A stretch of DNA of 64,000 bases from Noviherbaspirillum autotrophicum (lineage in GTDB: Bacteria > Pseudomonadota > Gammaproteobacteria > Burkholderiales > Burkholderiaceae_D): assembly GCF_000818395.1 (NCBI RefSeq), contig NZ_JWJG01000028.1, positions 3,685,561-3,749,560 on the forward strand, in the 5' to 3' direction. The notes under the pieces are model-generated. The model was not told the origin of the DNA and ran no database searches. It worked only from the letters and a program-made list of their open reading frames with translations. This document shows, one piece after another, positions 39,550-49,505 of the stretch (position 1 is the first letter of the stretch; each line of letters opens with the position of its first letter). A program made the position numbers and the translations under genes.

Positions 39550-41259
39550 TCAGGCGGCTGCTTTTGCCCCAGCGAGGAAATTGGCCCGGTCCAGTGCATG
39601 AGCAAGGTCGGCCACGCAATTTTCCGCTCCAAGCCGGTCGAGAAAGCCGGTACGCGTCATCAGGCTGAGCGGCTGGTGATTCGGTCCCACCAGGATCAGC
39701 TGACAGCCGCGTGCAAGTAGCGTCCTGTGCACCGTCTCCAGTGCATCGAGTCCCGTGGTGTCGAGATTGATCAGCTGCTGCATCTTGAGGATCATTGCGG
39801 CCCCGGGTGCGGCTTGCGGGTCGAGCAGAGCCTCCATCTTGCCGACCGCGCCGAAAAACAGTGAGCCGAAAATCGAATACACGGCAACGCCGGAAGCGGT
39901 TGGATGGGGCAGGGATTCCGGCGCCAGGCGCTCGATGCGCGTCAGGCTCGACACCCGGTAAATGAAGAATACGCATGCCAGCACCAGGCCGACCTCCACC
40001 GCCGCCGTCAGGTCGATGATTACCGTCAGAAGGAAAGTCGACAGCAGAAGGATGCGGTAGTTGAGCGAAAAATGAACGAGGCGGACGAATTCATGCCATT
40101 CGCCCATGTTGTAGGCGACGTGCAGCAGGATTGCCGCCAGCGCCGCCAGCGGAATATTCTTTGCGAGCGGCGCAGCGATCAGCACGATCGAAACCAGGGT
40201 AAGCGCATGCACCATGCCGGCAATCGGCGAGGTGGCGCCAGTGCGGATATTGGTGACGGTACGGGCTACCGTACCGGTCGCAGGCAGGCCGCCGAAGAAT
40301 GGGGTGACGACATTGGCAATGCCTTGCGCCATCAATTCCTGGTTGGGATCGTGCCGGTCGCCGATCAGGTTGTCCGAGACACGGGCGCACAGGAGCGATT
40401 CGATCGCGCCCAGCAGGGCGATGGTGACGGTCGGCGCGATAAGCTGCTTGACCAGTACCCAGGAAAACTGGGGCAGCTGAAATTGCGGCAAGCCCTGCGG
40501 AATGCCGCCAAACTTCGTGCCGATGGTCGCAACCGGCAGATTGAGTAGCGTCACGGCCAATGTGCTCAATATCAGCACGATGATCGGGCTGGGCAGCGGC
40601 TTGAGCAATTGCATCAGGCGCGGGTGCCGGTAAAGCATGCTGCGGGTGCCATTTTCACGGACGCGGAACACGGCTGGCCAGCTGAACATGATCACGAGCG
40701 ATGCGCCGGCCAGCGCGAGCGTCGTGACGTCCAGCGTGTGTACCTGCAGCGCCAGCACCTTGATCTGCGCAAAGAAGTCGCCGGGCATCTTGTCGATCTT
40801 CAGCCCGAGGAAGTCTTTCAGCTGCGACAACGCCACCAGCACAGCGATGCCATTGGTGAAACCGATCACGATCGGCACCGGAATATAGCGGATCAGCGAT
40901 CCCAGCCGGAACACGCCCATCGCGAACAGCAGCATGCCGGCGAAAATGGTTGAAATCAGCAGGTTGGCCAGGCCGTATTTTTCGATGATGCCGTAAATGA
41001 TGACGATAAAGGCCCCGGCAGGGCCGCCGATCTGCACACGCGAGCCACCCAGTGCGGAAATGAGGAAGCCGGCGATGATCGCGGTAAAGATGCCGGCTTC
41101 TGGCTTGGCGCCGGAAGCAATCGCGAATGCCATCGCCAGCGGCAGCGCGACGACGCCCACGGTTAGGCCGGCGTTGACGTCCGCCATCAGGCGCGTGCGG
41201 TCATAGTCTTTCAGGGAATCGAGCAGGCGGGGGCGAAAGCCGATGCTAGGCAGGTTCAT
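39550..41259 (-). CDS. SulP-family inorganic anion transporter with STAS domain
   Basis: About 569 residues. N-terminal transmembrane region (roughly 20-420) with family stretches VGVVALPLAMAFAIASGA and RVQIGGPAGAFIVII, then a cytoplasmic STAS domain at the C-terminus (about 440-555, INLDTTGLDALETVHR). Members carry sulfate, bicarbonate or other anions. I chose the ATG at 41259, with AGGAG nine bases ahead. It is not linked to a carbonic anhydrase gene here. Substrate not determined; it lies in a genome with a full sulfate assimilation operon but not near it. Confidence 0.88.
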   Translation of the reverse strand: MNLPSIGFRPRLLDSLKDYDRTRLMADVNAGLTVGVVALPLAMAFAIASGAKPEAGIFTAIIAGFLISALGGSRVQIGGPAGAFIVIIYGIIEKYGLANLLISTIFAGMLLFAMGVFRLGSLIRYIPVPIVIGFTNGIAVLVALSQLKDFLGLKIDKMPGDFFAQIKVLALQVHTLDVTTLALAGASLVIMFSWPAVFRVRENGTRSMLYRHPRLMQLLKPLPSPIIVLILSTLAVTLLNLPVATIGTKFGGIPQGLPQFQLPQFSWVLVKQLIAPTVTIALLGAIESLLCARVSDNLIGDRHDPNQELMAQGIANVVTPFFGGLPATGTVARTVTNIRTGATSPIAGMVHALTLVSIVLIAAPLAKNIPLAALAAILLHVAYNMGEWHEFVRLVHFSLNYRILLLSTFLLTVIIDLTAAVEVGLVLACVFFIYRVSSLTRIERLAPESLPHPTASGVAVYSIFGSLFFGAVGKMEALLDPQAAPGAAMILKMQQLINLDTTGLDALETVHRTLLARGCQLILVGPNHQPLSLMTRTGFLDRLGAENCVADLAHALDRANFLAGAKAAA

Positions 41260-41396
41260 GCAATCGTGCTCCTCAGGGCAGGCTGGCGCGACGGCAATGC
41301 AAGTCCGATGTCGGCCATAGGTGCAAGTATTTTGCACCCATGACAACAGGTACGCCAAGCATTTACATCAAACTGCCCGCCGGTGTGGCTATTCCG

Positions 41397-41876
41397 TCAG
41401 TAGCCAAGCAGCCGGCGCATGACGGTCGGCGCGGGCTCGGCCGGATTGGCATGTGTATATTCGAGTTCGGGCGCGAACTCGAAACCGAATGCCGCATACA
41501 GGTCCAGCAGGCGCGGCTGATCGGCACGCACCGCCAGTCGAAGCTCGCCAATGTCGGCCGTCTGTGCCCGATGGATGACCGCTTCCAGCAGGTGCTGGGA
41601 CAGATGCTCGCCGCGATATGCCGGCAGCACGCCCATGCGCATGATTTCCCAGACACTTGCTTCGCCATCGAGCGGTATCCAGCGTACCGAGCCGACCGGC
41701 ATGTCGTTCTTGAGCAGGATGAATCCGCCGCCTTGCTGCAGGTGCTGCACGACCCGCTCTGCCGTTTCATGATGTCCGCTCGAGGTGGCGGCGACCTTGC
41801 CAGACCAGGCTGCACGGGTCAGTTCGGCGATCAAGGGGGCGTCGTCGAGGACGGCTTCACGAACGAGGACGCTCAT
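41397..41876 (-). CDS. GNAT-family N-acetyltransferase
   Basis: 159 residues with the GNAT fold: VLVREAVLDDAPLIAELT at the N-terminus, WEIMRMGVLPAYRGEHLSQHLLEAV as the acetyl-CoA binding region, and LDLYAAFGFEF at the C-terminus. The A motif, normally R-G-x-G-x-G/A, reads R-G-E-H-L-S, so the pyrophosphate loop is atypical. It lies 43 bp downstream of metG and is probably co-transcribed. Substrate unknown. Confidence 0.8.
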   Translation of the reverse strand: MSVLVREAVLDDAPLIAELTRAAWSGKVAATSSGHHETAERVVQHLQQGGGFILLKNDMPVGSVRWIPLDGEASVWEIMRMGVLPAYRGEHLSQHLLEAVIHRAQTADIGELRLAVRADQPRLLDLYAAFGFEFAPELEYTHANPAEPAPTVMRRLLGY

Positions 41877-41919
41877 GCCCGCCCCCGGCGACTGCCGCTC
41901 ATGCCAGTCCCAGGCACGG

Positions 41920-43998
41920 TCAGCGCACCCGCATGCCGGGCTCGGCGCCCGGCCATGGATTCAGCACATAAATGCCTGGATTGGATTTTTCATCGGCGGC
42001 GGATGCGGCCAGCACCATGCCTTCCGAAATGCCGAATTTCATCTTGCGCGGCGCCAGATTGGCGACCATCACGGTCAGCTTGCCGATCAGGTCTTCCGGC
42101 TTGTACGCCGATTTGATGCCGGAGAAAACGTTGCGCGTGCGGCCCTCGCCGACGTCGAGCGTCAGGCGCAGCAGCTTGTCGGACCCGTCGACGTGCTCGC
42201 AGTTGACGATCTTGGCAATGCGTAAATCGATTTTGGCGAAATCGTCGATCTTGATTTCCGGCGCGAGCGGCTCGATCGCGGTGCCCGCGCTTTGCGCTTC
42301 TTCGGCGGCAGCCTTCGCGGCGGCAGGCTGTTCCGGGGCTTCGAACAATGCATCCAGCATCTTCGGATCAACCCGCGTCATCAGGTGCTCGAAGGTGCTG
42401 ATCGAATGCGGCATCGTCTGCAGATCCGCCCAAGTCAGGTCGTGGTCGATGCCGAACAGCTTGGAGACCTTGCCCGCCAGTGCGGGAAGAATCGGCGCGA
42501 GATAGATCGTCAGGCAGTAGAACGAGCGCAGCAGGTTGCTGCACACGTCCTGCAATTCCTGGTTGTTTGCCGGGTCCTTGGCCAGTTCCCACGGCTTCTT
42601 GGTGTCGACGTACTGGTTGACCTCGTCGGCCAGCGCCATGATCTGCCGGATCGCCTTGCCGTACTCGCGCGCCTCGAACGCATCCTTGATCGCGGCTTCG
42701 TTTTCGCCGAAGCGCAGCCGCCAGGTCATTGCCGCATCGCCGGTCACCTCGTCGGAGAGCTTGCCGCCGAAACGCTTGGTGATGAAGCCGGCCGCGCGGC
42801 TGGCGATGTTGACGTACTTGCCGATCAGGTCGGAATTCACGCGCGAGACGAAGTCGTCCGGGTTGAAGTCGACGTCTTCCACCTTCGCATTGAGTTTTGC
42901 GGCGATGTAGTAGCGCAGCCATTCCGGATTCATGCCGAGTTCCAGGTAGCGCAGCGGCGAAATGCCGGTGCCGCGCGACTTCGACATCTTTTCGCCGGAC
43001 ACCGTGATGAAGCCGTGCACGAACACATTGGTCGGTACCTTCAGGCCGGAGAACTTCAGCATCGCCGGCCAGAACAGCGTGTGGAAGTAGATGATGTCCT
43101 TGCCGATGAAGTGGTACTGCTCGGTCGAGGCATCATTCATGAAGGCGGTAAAGTCGCGCCCGGTCTTGTCGAAGTAGTTCTTGAGCGATGCGAGATAGCC
43201 GACCGGCGCATCCAGCCACACATAGAAATACTTGCCCGGCGCATCTGGAATCTCGATGCCGAAATAGGGCGCGTCGCGGCTGATATCCCAGTCGCCCAGA
43301 CCTTCATCGCCTTCCAGCCATTCCTTGGCCTTGTTGACGACTTCCGGCTGCAGGCGGTTCGGCGTCTGCGTCCATTCGCGCAGGAATTCCACGCATTTTG
43401 GATCGGACAGCTGGAAGAAGTAGTGCTCGGACGATTTCAGCACCGGTGTCGCACCGGTCAGCGTCGAATAAGGATTCTTCAGGTCGGTCGGCGCGTATAC
43501 TGCGCTGCATACCTCGCAGGAATCGCCGTACTGGTCCTTGGCGCCGCATTTCGGGCACTCGCCCTTGATGTAGCGGTCCGGCAGGAACATGTTCTTGACC
43601 GGGTCGAAGAACTGCTCGATGGTCTTGGTGGTAATTAATTCCGCATGGTCGCGCAGACGGCGGTAGATGTCCTGCGATAATTCATGGTTTTCCGGCGCGT
43701 CGGTCGAGTGCCAATTGTCGAAGCTGATATGGAAGCCGTCGAGGTACTGGGCGCGGCCGGCGGCGATTTTCGCGACGAATTCCTGCGGTGTCACGCCGGC
43801 TTTTTCCGCCGCGATCATGATCGGCGCGCCATGGGCATCGTCCGCGCCGACGAAATGCACCTCGTTGCCTTGCATTCGCTGGAAGCGTACCCAGATGTCA
43901 GCCTGGATATATTCCATGATATGGCCGATGTGGAACGCGCCGTTGGCGTAGGGCAGGGCGGTGGTGACAAACAGCTTGCGGTGCGGTGTGGTGCTCAT
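41920..43998 (-). CDS. metG: Methionyl-tRNA synthetase
   Basis: 692 residues. Class I synthetase with HIGH-type motif NGAFHIGHI near residue 18, a zinc knuckle (ECPKCG and CEVC, about 145-162), KMSKS near residue 335, the anticodon-binding helical domain, and a C-terminal EMAP/Trbp111-type tRNA-binding domain after an Ala/Glu-rich linker (about 560-600). This is the long, dimeric form. It is divergent from apbC, as in many beta- and gammaproteobacteria. Confidence 0.97.
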   Translation of the reverse strand: MSTTPHRKLFVTTALPYANGAFHIGHIMEYIQADIWVRFQRMQGNEVHFVGADDAHGAPIMIAAEKAGVTPQEFVAKIAAGRAQYLDGFHISFDNWHSTDAPENHELSQDIYRRLRDHAELITTKTIEQFFDPVKNMFLPDRYIKGECPKCGAKDQYGDSCEVCSAVYAPTDLKNPYSTLTGATPVLKSSEHYFFQLSDPKCVEFLREWTQTPNRLQPEVVNKAKEWLEGDEGLGDWDISRDAPYFGIEIPDAPGKYFYVWLDAPVGYLASLKNYFDKTGRDFTAFMNDASTEQYHFIGKDIIYFHTLFWPAMLKFSGLKVPTNVFVHGFITVSGEKMSKSRGTGISPLRYLELGMNPEWLRYYIAAKLNAKVEDVDFNPDDFVSRVNSDLIGKYVNIASRAAGFITKRFGGKLSDEVTGDAAMTWRLRFGENEAAIKDAFEAREYGKAIRQIMALADEVNQYVDTKKPWELAKDPANNQELQDVCSNLLRSFYCLTIYLAPILPALAGKVSKLFGIDHDLTWADLQTMPHSISTFEHLMTRVDPKMLDALFEAPEQPAAAKAAAEEAQSAGTAIEPLAPEIKIDDFAKIDLRIAKIVNCEHVDGSDKLLRLTLDVGEGRTRNVFSGIKSAYKPEDLIGKLTVMVANLAPRKMKFGISEGMVLAASAADEKSNPGIYVLNPWPGAEPGMRVR

Positions 43999-44156
43999 TT
44001 GGCAATGCTTGTTGAAGGAAAAACTGCCATTTTAGCAGTGCAGCGGCGCCGAGGTGGCTCTAATGGCTGGATTTGGCGGTCAAACAATGCGCGTAATCGA
44101 CTTGTCCAGGCCGGGAATTCGTTTAGACTTATTTGCAACAAATTTCAGGAGAAGTA

Positions 44157-45245
44157 ATGAGCATTAACGCTGAAGCCGTGAAGGCCGCACTTTCGACGGT
44201 GGTCGATCCGAACACCGGCAAAGATTTGATCACCGGCAAATCCGCCAAAAACATCCAGGTAAGCGGTTCCGACGTCACACTCGACGTCGAGCTCGGCTAT
44301 CCCGCCAAGAGCCAGATCGAACTTATCCGCCAAGCCGCCACTGACAGTATTCGCGCCCTACCGGGAGTGGGTAATGTCAATGTGATTGTGTCGTCGAAAA
44401 TCGTCGCGCATTCGGTGCAACGCGGTGTCAAGCTGCTGTCGAACGTAAAGAACATCATCGCGGTTGCCTCCGGCAAGGGCGGCGTCGGCAAGTCGACCAC
44501 GGCTGTCAATCTGGCGCTGGCGCTGGCTGCCGAGGGGGCGTCGGTCGGCATTCTCGATGCCGACATCTACGGTCCGTCGCAGCCGATGATGATGGGCATT
44601 TCGGGGCAGCCCGAGTCGCTCGACGGCAAAACGATGGAGCCGATGGAAAATTACGGGCTGCAGGTATCGTCCATCGGATTCATGATCGACCCGGACCAGC
44701 CGATGGTGTGGCGCGGGCCGATGGTCACGCAGGCGCTGCAGCAACTGCTGGAGCAAACCAACTGGCGCAGTCTCGATTATCTGATCGTTGACATGCCGCC
44801 GGGCACAGGCGATATCCAGCTCACGTTGTCGCAAAAGGTGCCGGTCACCGGCGCGGTGATCGTTACCACGCCGCAAGACATTGCACTGCTCGACGCGCGC
44901 AAGGGGCTGAAAATGTTTGAGAAAGTCGACATCCCGATTCTCGGCATCGTCGAGAACATGAGCGTTCATATCTGCTCGAACTGCGGCCATGCGGAACCGA
45001 TTTTCGGGCAGGGCGGCGGACAGAAGATGTGCACGGACTACGGAGTCGATTTCCTCGGCGCATTGCCTCTGACGATGTCGATCCGAGAGCAGACCGACTC
45101 CGGCAAGCCGACTGTGGTAGCCGATCCGGACGGTCCGGTAGCGAAGATGTACAAGGAAATTGCACGCAAGGTGGCGGTGAAGGTCGCGGAAAAGGCGAAG
45201 GACATGACCAGCAAGTTCCCGAACATCGTCATCAAGAACGACTGA
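44157..45245 (+). CDS. apbC: Iron-sulfur cluster carrier protein ApbC/Mrp
   Basis: P-loop ATPase that binds and transfers Fe-S clusters to apoproteins. About 362 residues: an N-terminal MIP18/DUF59 domain (about 1-80), deviant Walker A GKGGVGKSTT (about 110), LDADIYGPSQP, DMPPGTGD, and a cluster-binding CSNCGH motif near residue 275. I chose the ATG at 44157 because CAGGAG precedes it by seven bases. A terminator-like hairpin follows before gltX. Confidence 0.95.
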   Translation: MSINAEAVKAALSTVVDPNTGKDLITGKSAKNIQVSGSDVTLDVELGYPAKSQIELIRQAATDSIRALPGVGNVNVIVSSKIVAHSVQRGVKLLSNVKNIIAVASGKGGVGKSTTAVNLALALAAEGASVGILDADIYGPSQPMMMGISGQPESLDGKTMEPMENYGLQVSSIGFMIDPDQPMVWRGPMVTQALQQLLEQTNWRSLDYLIVDMPPGTGDIQLTLSQKVPVTGAVIVTTPQDIALLDARKGLKMFEKVDIPILGIVENMSVHICSNCGHAEPIFGQGGGQKMCTDYGVDFLGALPLTMSIREQTDSGKPTVVADPDGPVAKMYKEIARKVAVKVAEKAKDMTSKFPNIVIKND

Positions 45246-45256
45246 TCGCGTTTCAT

Positions 45257-45332
45257 CCTTGTTGCTGACAAGGTAAAATAGCGCATTCTTTATCTTTATC
45301 TAACACGGCTTTGGCATCCCAAGGCCGTTTTT
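45257..45332 (+). promoter_or_regulatory. gltX leader: putative promoter and terminator-like hairpin
   Basis: TAAAAT (45274-45279) is a candidate -10; an inverted repeat CCTTGT-TGCTG-ACAAGG (45257-45273) fills the place of the spacer. Downstream, ACGGCTTTGG/CCAAGGCCGT (45305-45327) followed by five T forms an intrinsic-terminator-like structure that ends eight bases before the gltX ATG. It may terminate apbC transcripts, or it may act as an attenuator for gltX. No Shine-Dalgarno is visible between the hairpin and the start. Confidence 0.5.
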
Positions 45333-45339
45333 ATTTGCC

Positions 45340-46734
45340 ATGACTGTCCGCACTCGTTTTGCTCCCAGCCCGACCGGCTATCTCCATCTCGGCGGCGCCC
45401 GCACGGCGCTGTTTTCGTGGGCTTATGTCCGCCATTTCGGCGGCACCTTCATCCTGCGCATCGAAGACACCGACCTGGAGCGCTCCACGCCGGAAGCGGT
45501 GCAGGCGATTTTGGATGGCATGAACTGGCTCGGTCTGCAGCATGACGAAGGCCCGTTCTACCAGATGAAGCGCATGGACCGCTATCGGGAAGTGATCGCG
45601 CAAATGCTGGAGGCCGGCACGGCCTACTATTGCTATTCGTCGCCGGAAGAGGTCGAGGCGATGCGCGAGCGCATGCGCGCCGCCGGCGAAAAGCCGCGTT
45701 ACGACGGCACCTGGCGCCCGGAGCCGGGCAAGACCCTGCCTGCGATCCCCGAAGGCCGCAAGCCGGTGGTGCGCTTCAAGAATCCCCTTGATGGCGATGT
45801 GACCTGGGACGACATGGTGAAAGGCACGATCACGATCTCCAACCGCGAGCTCGATGATCTGGTGATCGCCCGCCCGGACGGCACGCCGACCTACAATTTC
45901 TGCGTTGCGGTTGATGACTGGGACATGGAGATGACCCACGTGATCCGCGGTGACGACCACGTGAACAACACGCCGCGCCAGATCAACATCCTGCGCGCGC
46001 TCGGTGCACCGCTGCCGCAATATGGGCACGTCCCGATGATCCTCGGCGCCGACGGCGAGAAGCTGTCGAAGCGCCACGGCGCGGTGAGCGTGATGGACTA
46101 TCCGGCGCAAGGCTATCTGCCGGAGGCCATGTTGAACTATCTCGCGCGTCTGGGCTGGAGTCATGGCGACGACGAGATTTTCTCGATGGAGCAGTTTTGC
46201 CAGTGGTTCGATGTCGACCACCTGTCGAAGTCGCCGGCACAATTCAATCCGGAAAAGCTGGCATGGCTGAACAACCACTACATTAAGCAGTCCGACAATG
46301 CGCGCCTGGAAGCGCTGGTGCGCCCACTGATGGAGCAGGACGGCGCCCAGTTCGATGGTGCGCCGAACTTGCAGGCGGTGATCGCGCTCTTAAAGGAGCG
46401 CGCGAACACGATCAATGAACTGGCGGAGGCGGCGATGTTGTTCTACCGCCAGCCGGCGCCAGATCCGGCATTGATCGCGCAGCACATCACCGATGCGGTG
46501 AAGCCCGCGCTGGAACGCTTCTCTGTCGTGTGCGAAACGGTGGAGTGGAACAAAGCGGCATTGTCTGCCGCGATGAAGGAAGTGCTTGCCGCGCACAAGC
46601 TGAAGACACCACAGCTGGCCATGCCTTTGCGACTGCTGGTGAGCGGCCAATTGCAGACGCCGTCGATTGACGCGGTGCTGGAATTGTTTGGTCGCGAAAC
46701 GGTGTTGGCGCGCTTGCAGAAATTTATCGGGTAA
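45340..46734 (+). CDS. gltX: Glutamyl-tRNA synthetase
   Basis: 464 residues, class I synthetase. [17 protein letters not shown] carries the HIGH-type signature at the N-terminus and KLSKRHG (about residue 240) the KMSKS-type signature, followed by the alpha-helical anticodon-binding domain. It charges tRNA-Glu, and two tRNA-Glu genes lie just downstream. The ATG at 45340 follows a hairpin and lacks an evident ribosome-binding site. Confidence 0.96.
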   Translation: MTVRTRFAPSPTGYLHLGGARTALFSWAYVRHFGGTFILRIEDTDLERSTPEAVQAILDGMNWLGLQHDEGPFYQMKRMDRYREVIAQMLEAGTAYYCYSSPEEVEAMRERMRAAGEKPRYDGTWRPEPGKTLPAIPEGRKPVVRFKNPLDGDVTWDDMVKGTITISNRELDDLVIARPDGTPTYNFCVAVDDWDMEMTHVIRGDDHVNNTPRQINILRALGAPLPQYGHVPMILGADGEKLSKRHGAVSVMDYPAQGYLPEAMLNYLARLGWSHGDDEIFSMEQFCQWFDVDHLSKSPAQFNPEKLAWLNNHYIKQSDNARLEALVRPLMEQDGAQFDGAPNLQAVIALLKERANTINELAEAAMLFYRQPAPDPALIAQHITDAVKPALERFSVVCETVEWNKAALSAAMKEVLAAHKLKTPQLAMPLRLLVSGQLQTPSIDAVLELFGRETVLARLQKFIG

Positions 46735-46748
46735 TCGTCGAAAGAGGA

Positions 46749-46778
46749 TTTACACGGGAGAAAAAACTTTGCTATACT
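46749..46778 (+). promoter_or_regulatory. tRNA-Ala/tRNA-Glu promoter
   Basis: TTTACA (46749-46754) and TATACT (46773-46778) with an 18-bp spacer lie 15 bases ahead of tRNA-Ala. The pair probably drives tRNA-Ala and the first tRNA-Glu together. Confidence 0.6.
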
Positions 46779-46793
46779 CTCGTTTCTTCGCAA

Positions 46794-46869
<76 letters not shown>

Positions 46870-46907
46870 CTTCAAGAGATCATTGAAGGTTACGAAGAAC
46901 GGCTTCT

Positions 46908-46983
46908 GTCCCCATCGTCTAGAGGCCTAGGACACCGCCCTTTCACGGCGATAACCGGGGTTCGAATCCCCGTGGGGACGCCA
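46908..46983 (+). tRNA. tRNA-Glu (TTC), copy 1
   Basis: 76 bases with encoded CCA. Acceptor GTCCCCA/TGGGGAC, anticodon loop CTTTCAC with anticodon TTC, T-arm GGGGTTCGAATCCCC. The top of the anticodon stem has a C27-A43 mismatch (CCGCC with GGCGA). It is followed by a strong terminator and is identical to copy 2. Confidence 0.97.
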
Positions 46984-47000
46984 GGACATACTGGCAAAAA

Positions 47001-47036
47001 AGACTTGGCAGAGTTCTGCCAAGTCTTTTTTCTTTT
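47001..47036 (+). terminator. Intrinsic terminator after tRNA-Glu copy 1
   Basis: AGACTTGGCAG and CTGCCAAGTCT form a long perfect stem (47001-47025) followed directly by a run of T interrupted by one C. Confidence 0.9.
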
Positions 47037-47167
47037 AGGGTGAGCGCTTCGTGTTGTTTGCATAGTGCTCCATGCATTTACGCTTTCGTTTTTCGGCAAG
47101 ATCGAAAAACAAACTGGCAGCATGTGAGAGGTCGCTGTTTCGATCGAAAACATGCTGCAAAGAAATG

Positions 47168-47176
47168 TGCTATAAT
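47168..47176 (+). promoter_or_regulatory. Extended -10 promoter of tRNA-Glu copy 2
   Basis: TGCTATAAT is a perfect extended -10 element. No convincing -35 is present, as allowed for extended -10 promoters. It lies 36 bases before the tRNA. Confidence 0.6.
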
Positions 47177-47212
47177 CGCAGGATTGATAGGCTGCAGTAA
47201 CGACAGATTTCT

Positions 47213-47288
47213 GTCCCCATCGTCTAGAGGCCTAGGACACCGCCCTTTCACGGCGATAACCGGGGTTCGAATCCCCGTGGGGACGCCA
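47213..47288 (+). tRNA. tRNA-Glu (TTC), copy 2
   Basis: Base-for-base identical to the tRNA at 46908-46983, including the C27-A43 mismatch, with its own promoter and terminator. The flanking sequences differ beyond a few bases, so the duplication is confined to the tRNA. Confidence 0.97.
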
Positions 47289-47291
47289 GAC

Positions 47292-47327
47292 AAAACGCCA
47301 CGCAACTGCGTGGCGTTTTTCTTTTTC
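47292..47327 (+). terminator. Intrinsic terminator after tRNA-Glu copy 2
   Basis: AAAACGCCACGCA and TGCGTGGCGTTTTT form a strong stem-loop with a T-rich tail. Confidence 0.9.
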
Positions 47328-47422
47328 CGGCCGCTTCGGTAGCATTTCATGCATGAATATGTGCCGTGCAGGCGCCAAAGCCAATTTTAGGCCGCCGTGT
47401 GCTGTAACACTCTCGTCGAAAA

Positions 47423-48619
47423 ATGTCATCCAATAAAATCCAAGCCACATCTCTTGCTCTGTTTTGCAAGGTCGTCGACAACTTTGGCGATATTGGCATT
47501 TGCTGGCGCTTAGCCAGGCAGTTGCAGCAGGAGCATGGTATCGCCGTCACTTTGTGGGTCGATGATTTGCGCAGCTTTCGCCGGATTTGCCCGGAGGTTC
47601 TGACCGACGTTGAAGTCCAGGAGATATTGAATGTGACAGTGCGGCACTGGCGCAATCAGGACGAAGTATTTTCTGTTGATGATATCGCCGATATCGTCAT
47701 TGAATTTTTTGGTTGCGATATTCCTCCTGGTTATATTTCCGCGATGGCTGAATGTCAGCCGCGCCCGGTATGGCTTAACCTGGAAGGCTTGAGTGCTGAG
47801 GCGTGGGTTGAAGGTTGCCATACCTTGCCTTCGTCGCATCCTCGCCTGCCATTGACGAAACATTTTTTCTTCCCGGGGTTCACAAGTAAAACGGGCGGAT
47901 TGCTTCATGAATCTGCGCTGGAAGAATTGCGCGGCCAGTTTCAGGCGGATCAGGATGCGGTGGCTGACTTTCTTGCGCGGTTCGGGGGCGCGTCGACGGA
48001 AATCGCTTCGCTGAACGTGTCATTGTTCTGTTATCCGCATGCGCCTGTTGCCGCGTTGTTTGAAGCTTGGCAGGGCGGCGACGCGCCGGTCACATGCCTC
48101 GTGCCCGAGGGCGTGGCGACGGAGGCGGTGGGGGCATTTCTTTCGGAGGAGGCGAAGCCGGGAGTCGCAAGAACCCGCGGTGCGCTGACGGTGCGGGTTC
48201 TGCCCTTTGTCGCGCAACCGGACTATGACAGGTTGTTGTGGGCATGTGACCTGAATTTCGTACGTGGCGAAGACTCCTTCGTGCGCGCGCATTGGGCGGG
48301 CAAGCCGTTTATCTGGCATATCTATCCGCAGGAAAAGAATCTGCATCATGTGAAGTTGCGCGCTTTCCTGCAGCGCTATTCAGCCGATTTTGAAAGCGTA
48401 AATGCGCTCTCCCTGCGGTGGAACGATGCAGATACGGAGAACGTGGAAGAGCGGGCCAGCTGGCCCGCATTATGGCGTCAATTTCAAGCGGATATGCCCA
48501 GCATTGCGCGCAGAACTGCGGAATGGCGTGGACAGTTACTTGCAAACGGTGATTTGGTCTCGAATTTACTCAGGTTTGTTGGATCGCTTCAGGCTGAAGT
48601 CGAGAAAACCGGGGTATAA
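47423..48619 (+). CDS. earP: EF-P arginine rhamnosyltransferase EarP
   Basis: Transfers rhamnose from dTDP-rhamnose to Arg32 of EF-P. 398 residues, GT-B fold of the DUF2331 family. Visible features are ALFCKVVDNFGDIGICWRLARQL at the N-terminus (with the catalytic Asp region) and LNFVRGEDSFVRAHWAGKPFIWHIYPQ near residues 275-300 (nucleotide-sugar binding and catalytic acid region). Its partner efp follows, and that EF-P has Arg at position 32, confirming the pairing. Confidence 0.95.
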   Translation: MSSNKIQATSLALFCKVVDNFGDIGICWRLARQLQQEHGIAVTLWVDDLRSFRRICPEVLTDVEVQEILNVTVRHWRNQDEVFSVDDIADIVIEFFGCDIPPGYISAMAECQPRPVWLNLEGLSAEAWVEGCHTLPSSHPRLPLTKHFFFPGFTSKTGGLLHESALEELRGQFQADQDAVADFLARFGGASTEIASLNVSLFCYPHAPVAALFEAWQGGDAPVTCLVPEGVATEAVGAFLSEEAKPGVARTRGALTVRVLPFVAQPDYDRLLWACDLNFVRGEDSFVRAHWAGKPFIWHIYPQEKNLHHVKLRAFLQRYSADFESVNALSLRWNDADTENVEERASWPALWRQFQADMPSIARRTAEWRGQLLANGDLVSNLLRFVGSLQAEVEKTGV

Positions 48620-48620
48620 T
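48615..48620 (+). promoter_or_regulatory. Candidate -10 element for efp
   Basis: A perfect TATAAT overlaps the earP stop codon and would give efp a leader of about 100 bases. No good -35 is seen, so efp may also be read from earP. Confidence 0.35.
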
Positions 48621-48724
48621 GGGCGGTTAATCTATTTCGTTTGATTTCAGTCAAACGTAAGCTCGGCGCCGTTAGCCATGAAGCGGCAGATTTTTACGCA
48701 ACTTATTATTTACGTACACTCACT

Positions 48725-49300
48725 ATGAAACCTGCAAAAGAAGTTCGTGTTGGCAACATCATTATGGTTGACGGCAAGCCTTTTATCGTTCTGCGTTCCG
48801 ACGTCAATGGTTCGAGCCGCACGGGCTTCACCTACAAATGGAAGATGAAAAATCTTCTGACGAATGCACCTCTGGAAAACGTGTTCCGTGGCGATGACAA
48901 GTTCGACGTCGTCGTTCTCGACAAGAAGCCGGTCACCTTCTCGTATTTCGCCGACCCGCTGTATGTGTTCATGGATGAGGAATACAACCAGTACGAAATC
49001 GAAGAAGAAAACCTGGGCGATGCATTGCATTACCTGAAAGACGGCATGGAGTGCGAAGCCGTTTTCTACGACGGCAAGGCAATCTCCGTTGAGCTGCCGA
49101 TCACCATCGCTCGCAAGGTGATTTACTCCGAGCCTGCAGTCAAGGGCAATACTTCCGGCAACGTCCTGAAGGAAGCCAAGATCGAAAACGCGATCGAAGC
49201 GCATTGCCATACTGTTCAAGTGCCGCTGTTTGTCAGCACGGATGACGTGATTGAAATCGACACGCGTACCAACGAGTACAAGCGCGTCGTACGCAACTAA
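48725..49300 (+). CDS. efp: Translation elongation factor P (Arg32 type)
   Basis: Relieves ribosome stalling at polyproline. 191 residues with three beta-barrel domains. Counting from [10 protein letters not shown], the loop NGSSRTG puts Arg at position 32, the residue modified by Ear[20 protein letters not shown] and the C-terminal [12 protein letters not shown] are family hallmarks. I chose the ATG at 48725 because it gives the correct N-terminus and loop numbering. Confidence 0.97.
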   Translation: MKPAKEVRVGNIIMVDGKPFIVLRSDVNGSSRTGFTYKWKMKNLLTNAPLENVFRGDDKFDVVVLDKKPVTFSYFADPLYVFMDEEYNQYEIEEENLGDALHYLKDGMECEAVFYDGKAISVELPITIARKVIYSEPAVKGNTSGNVLKEAKIENAIEAHCHTVQVPLFVSTDDVIEIDTRTNEYKRVVRN

Positions 49301-49317
49301 GTCGTCAGACTCAAGAA

Positions 49318-49348
49318 AACGCTGCCGATACAGGCAGCGTTTTTTTTT
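49318..49348 (+). terminator. Intrinsic terminator after efp
   Basis: AACGCTGCC-GATACA-GGCAGCGTT followed by a run of T, 18 bases after the efp stop. Confidence 0.92.
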
Positions 49349-49505
49349 GCCATTCAATTCCGGCTTTCACAGTTATTCGCTTTGCGTATTTGATTCTGCG
49401 CAGTATAAACTTGCCGACTTTGAGGCGAGCCTGGATTGCAATGTAACGTTCGCCGACGAATGCGTGCGCCTCAGGCGTTGCGCGGGTACAAAGGAGCAAA
49501 CAGTG

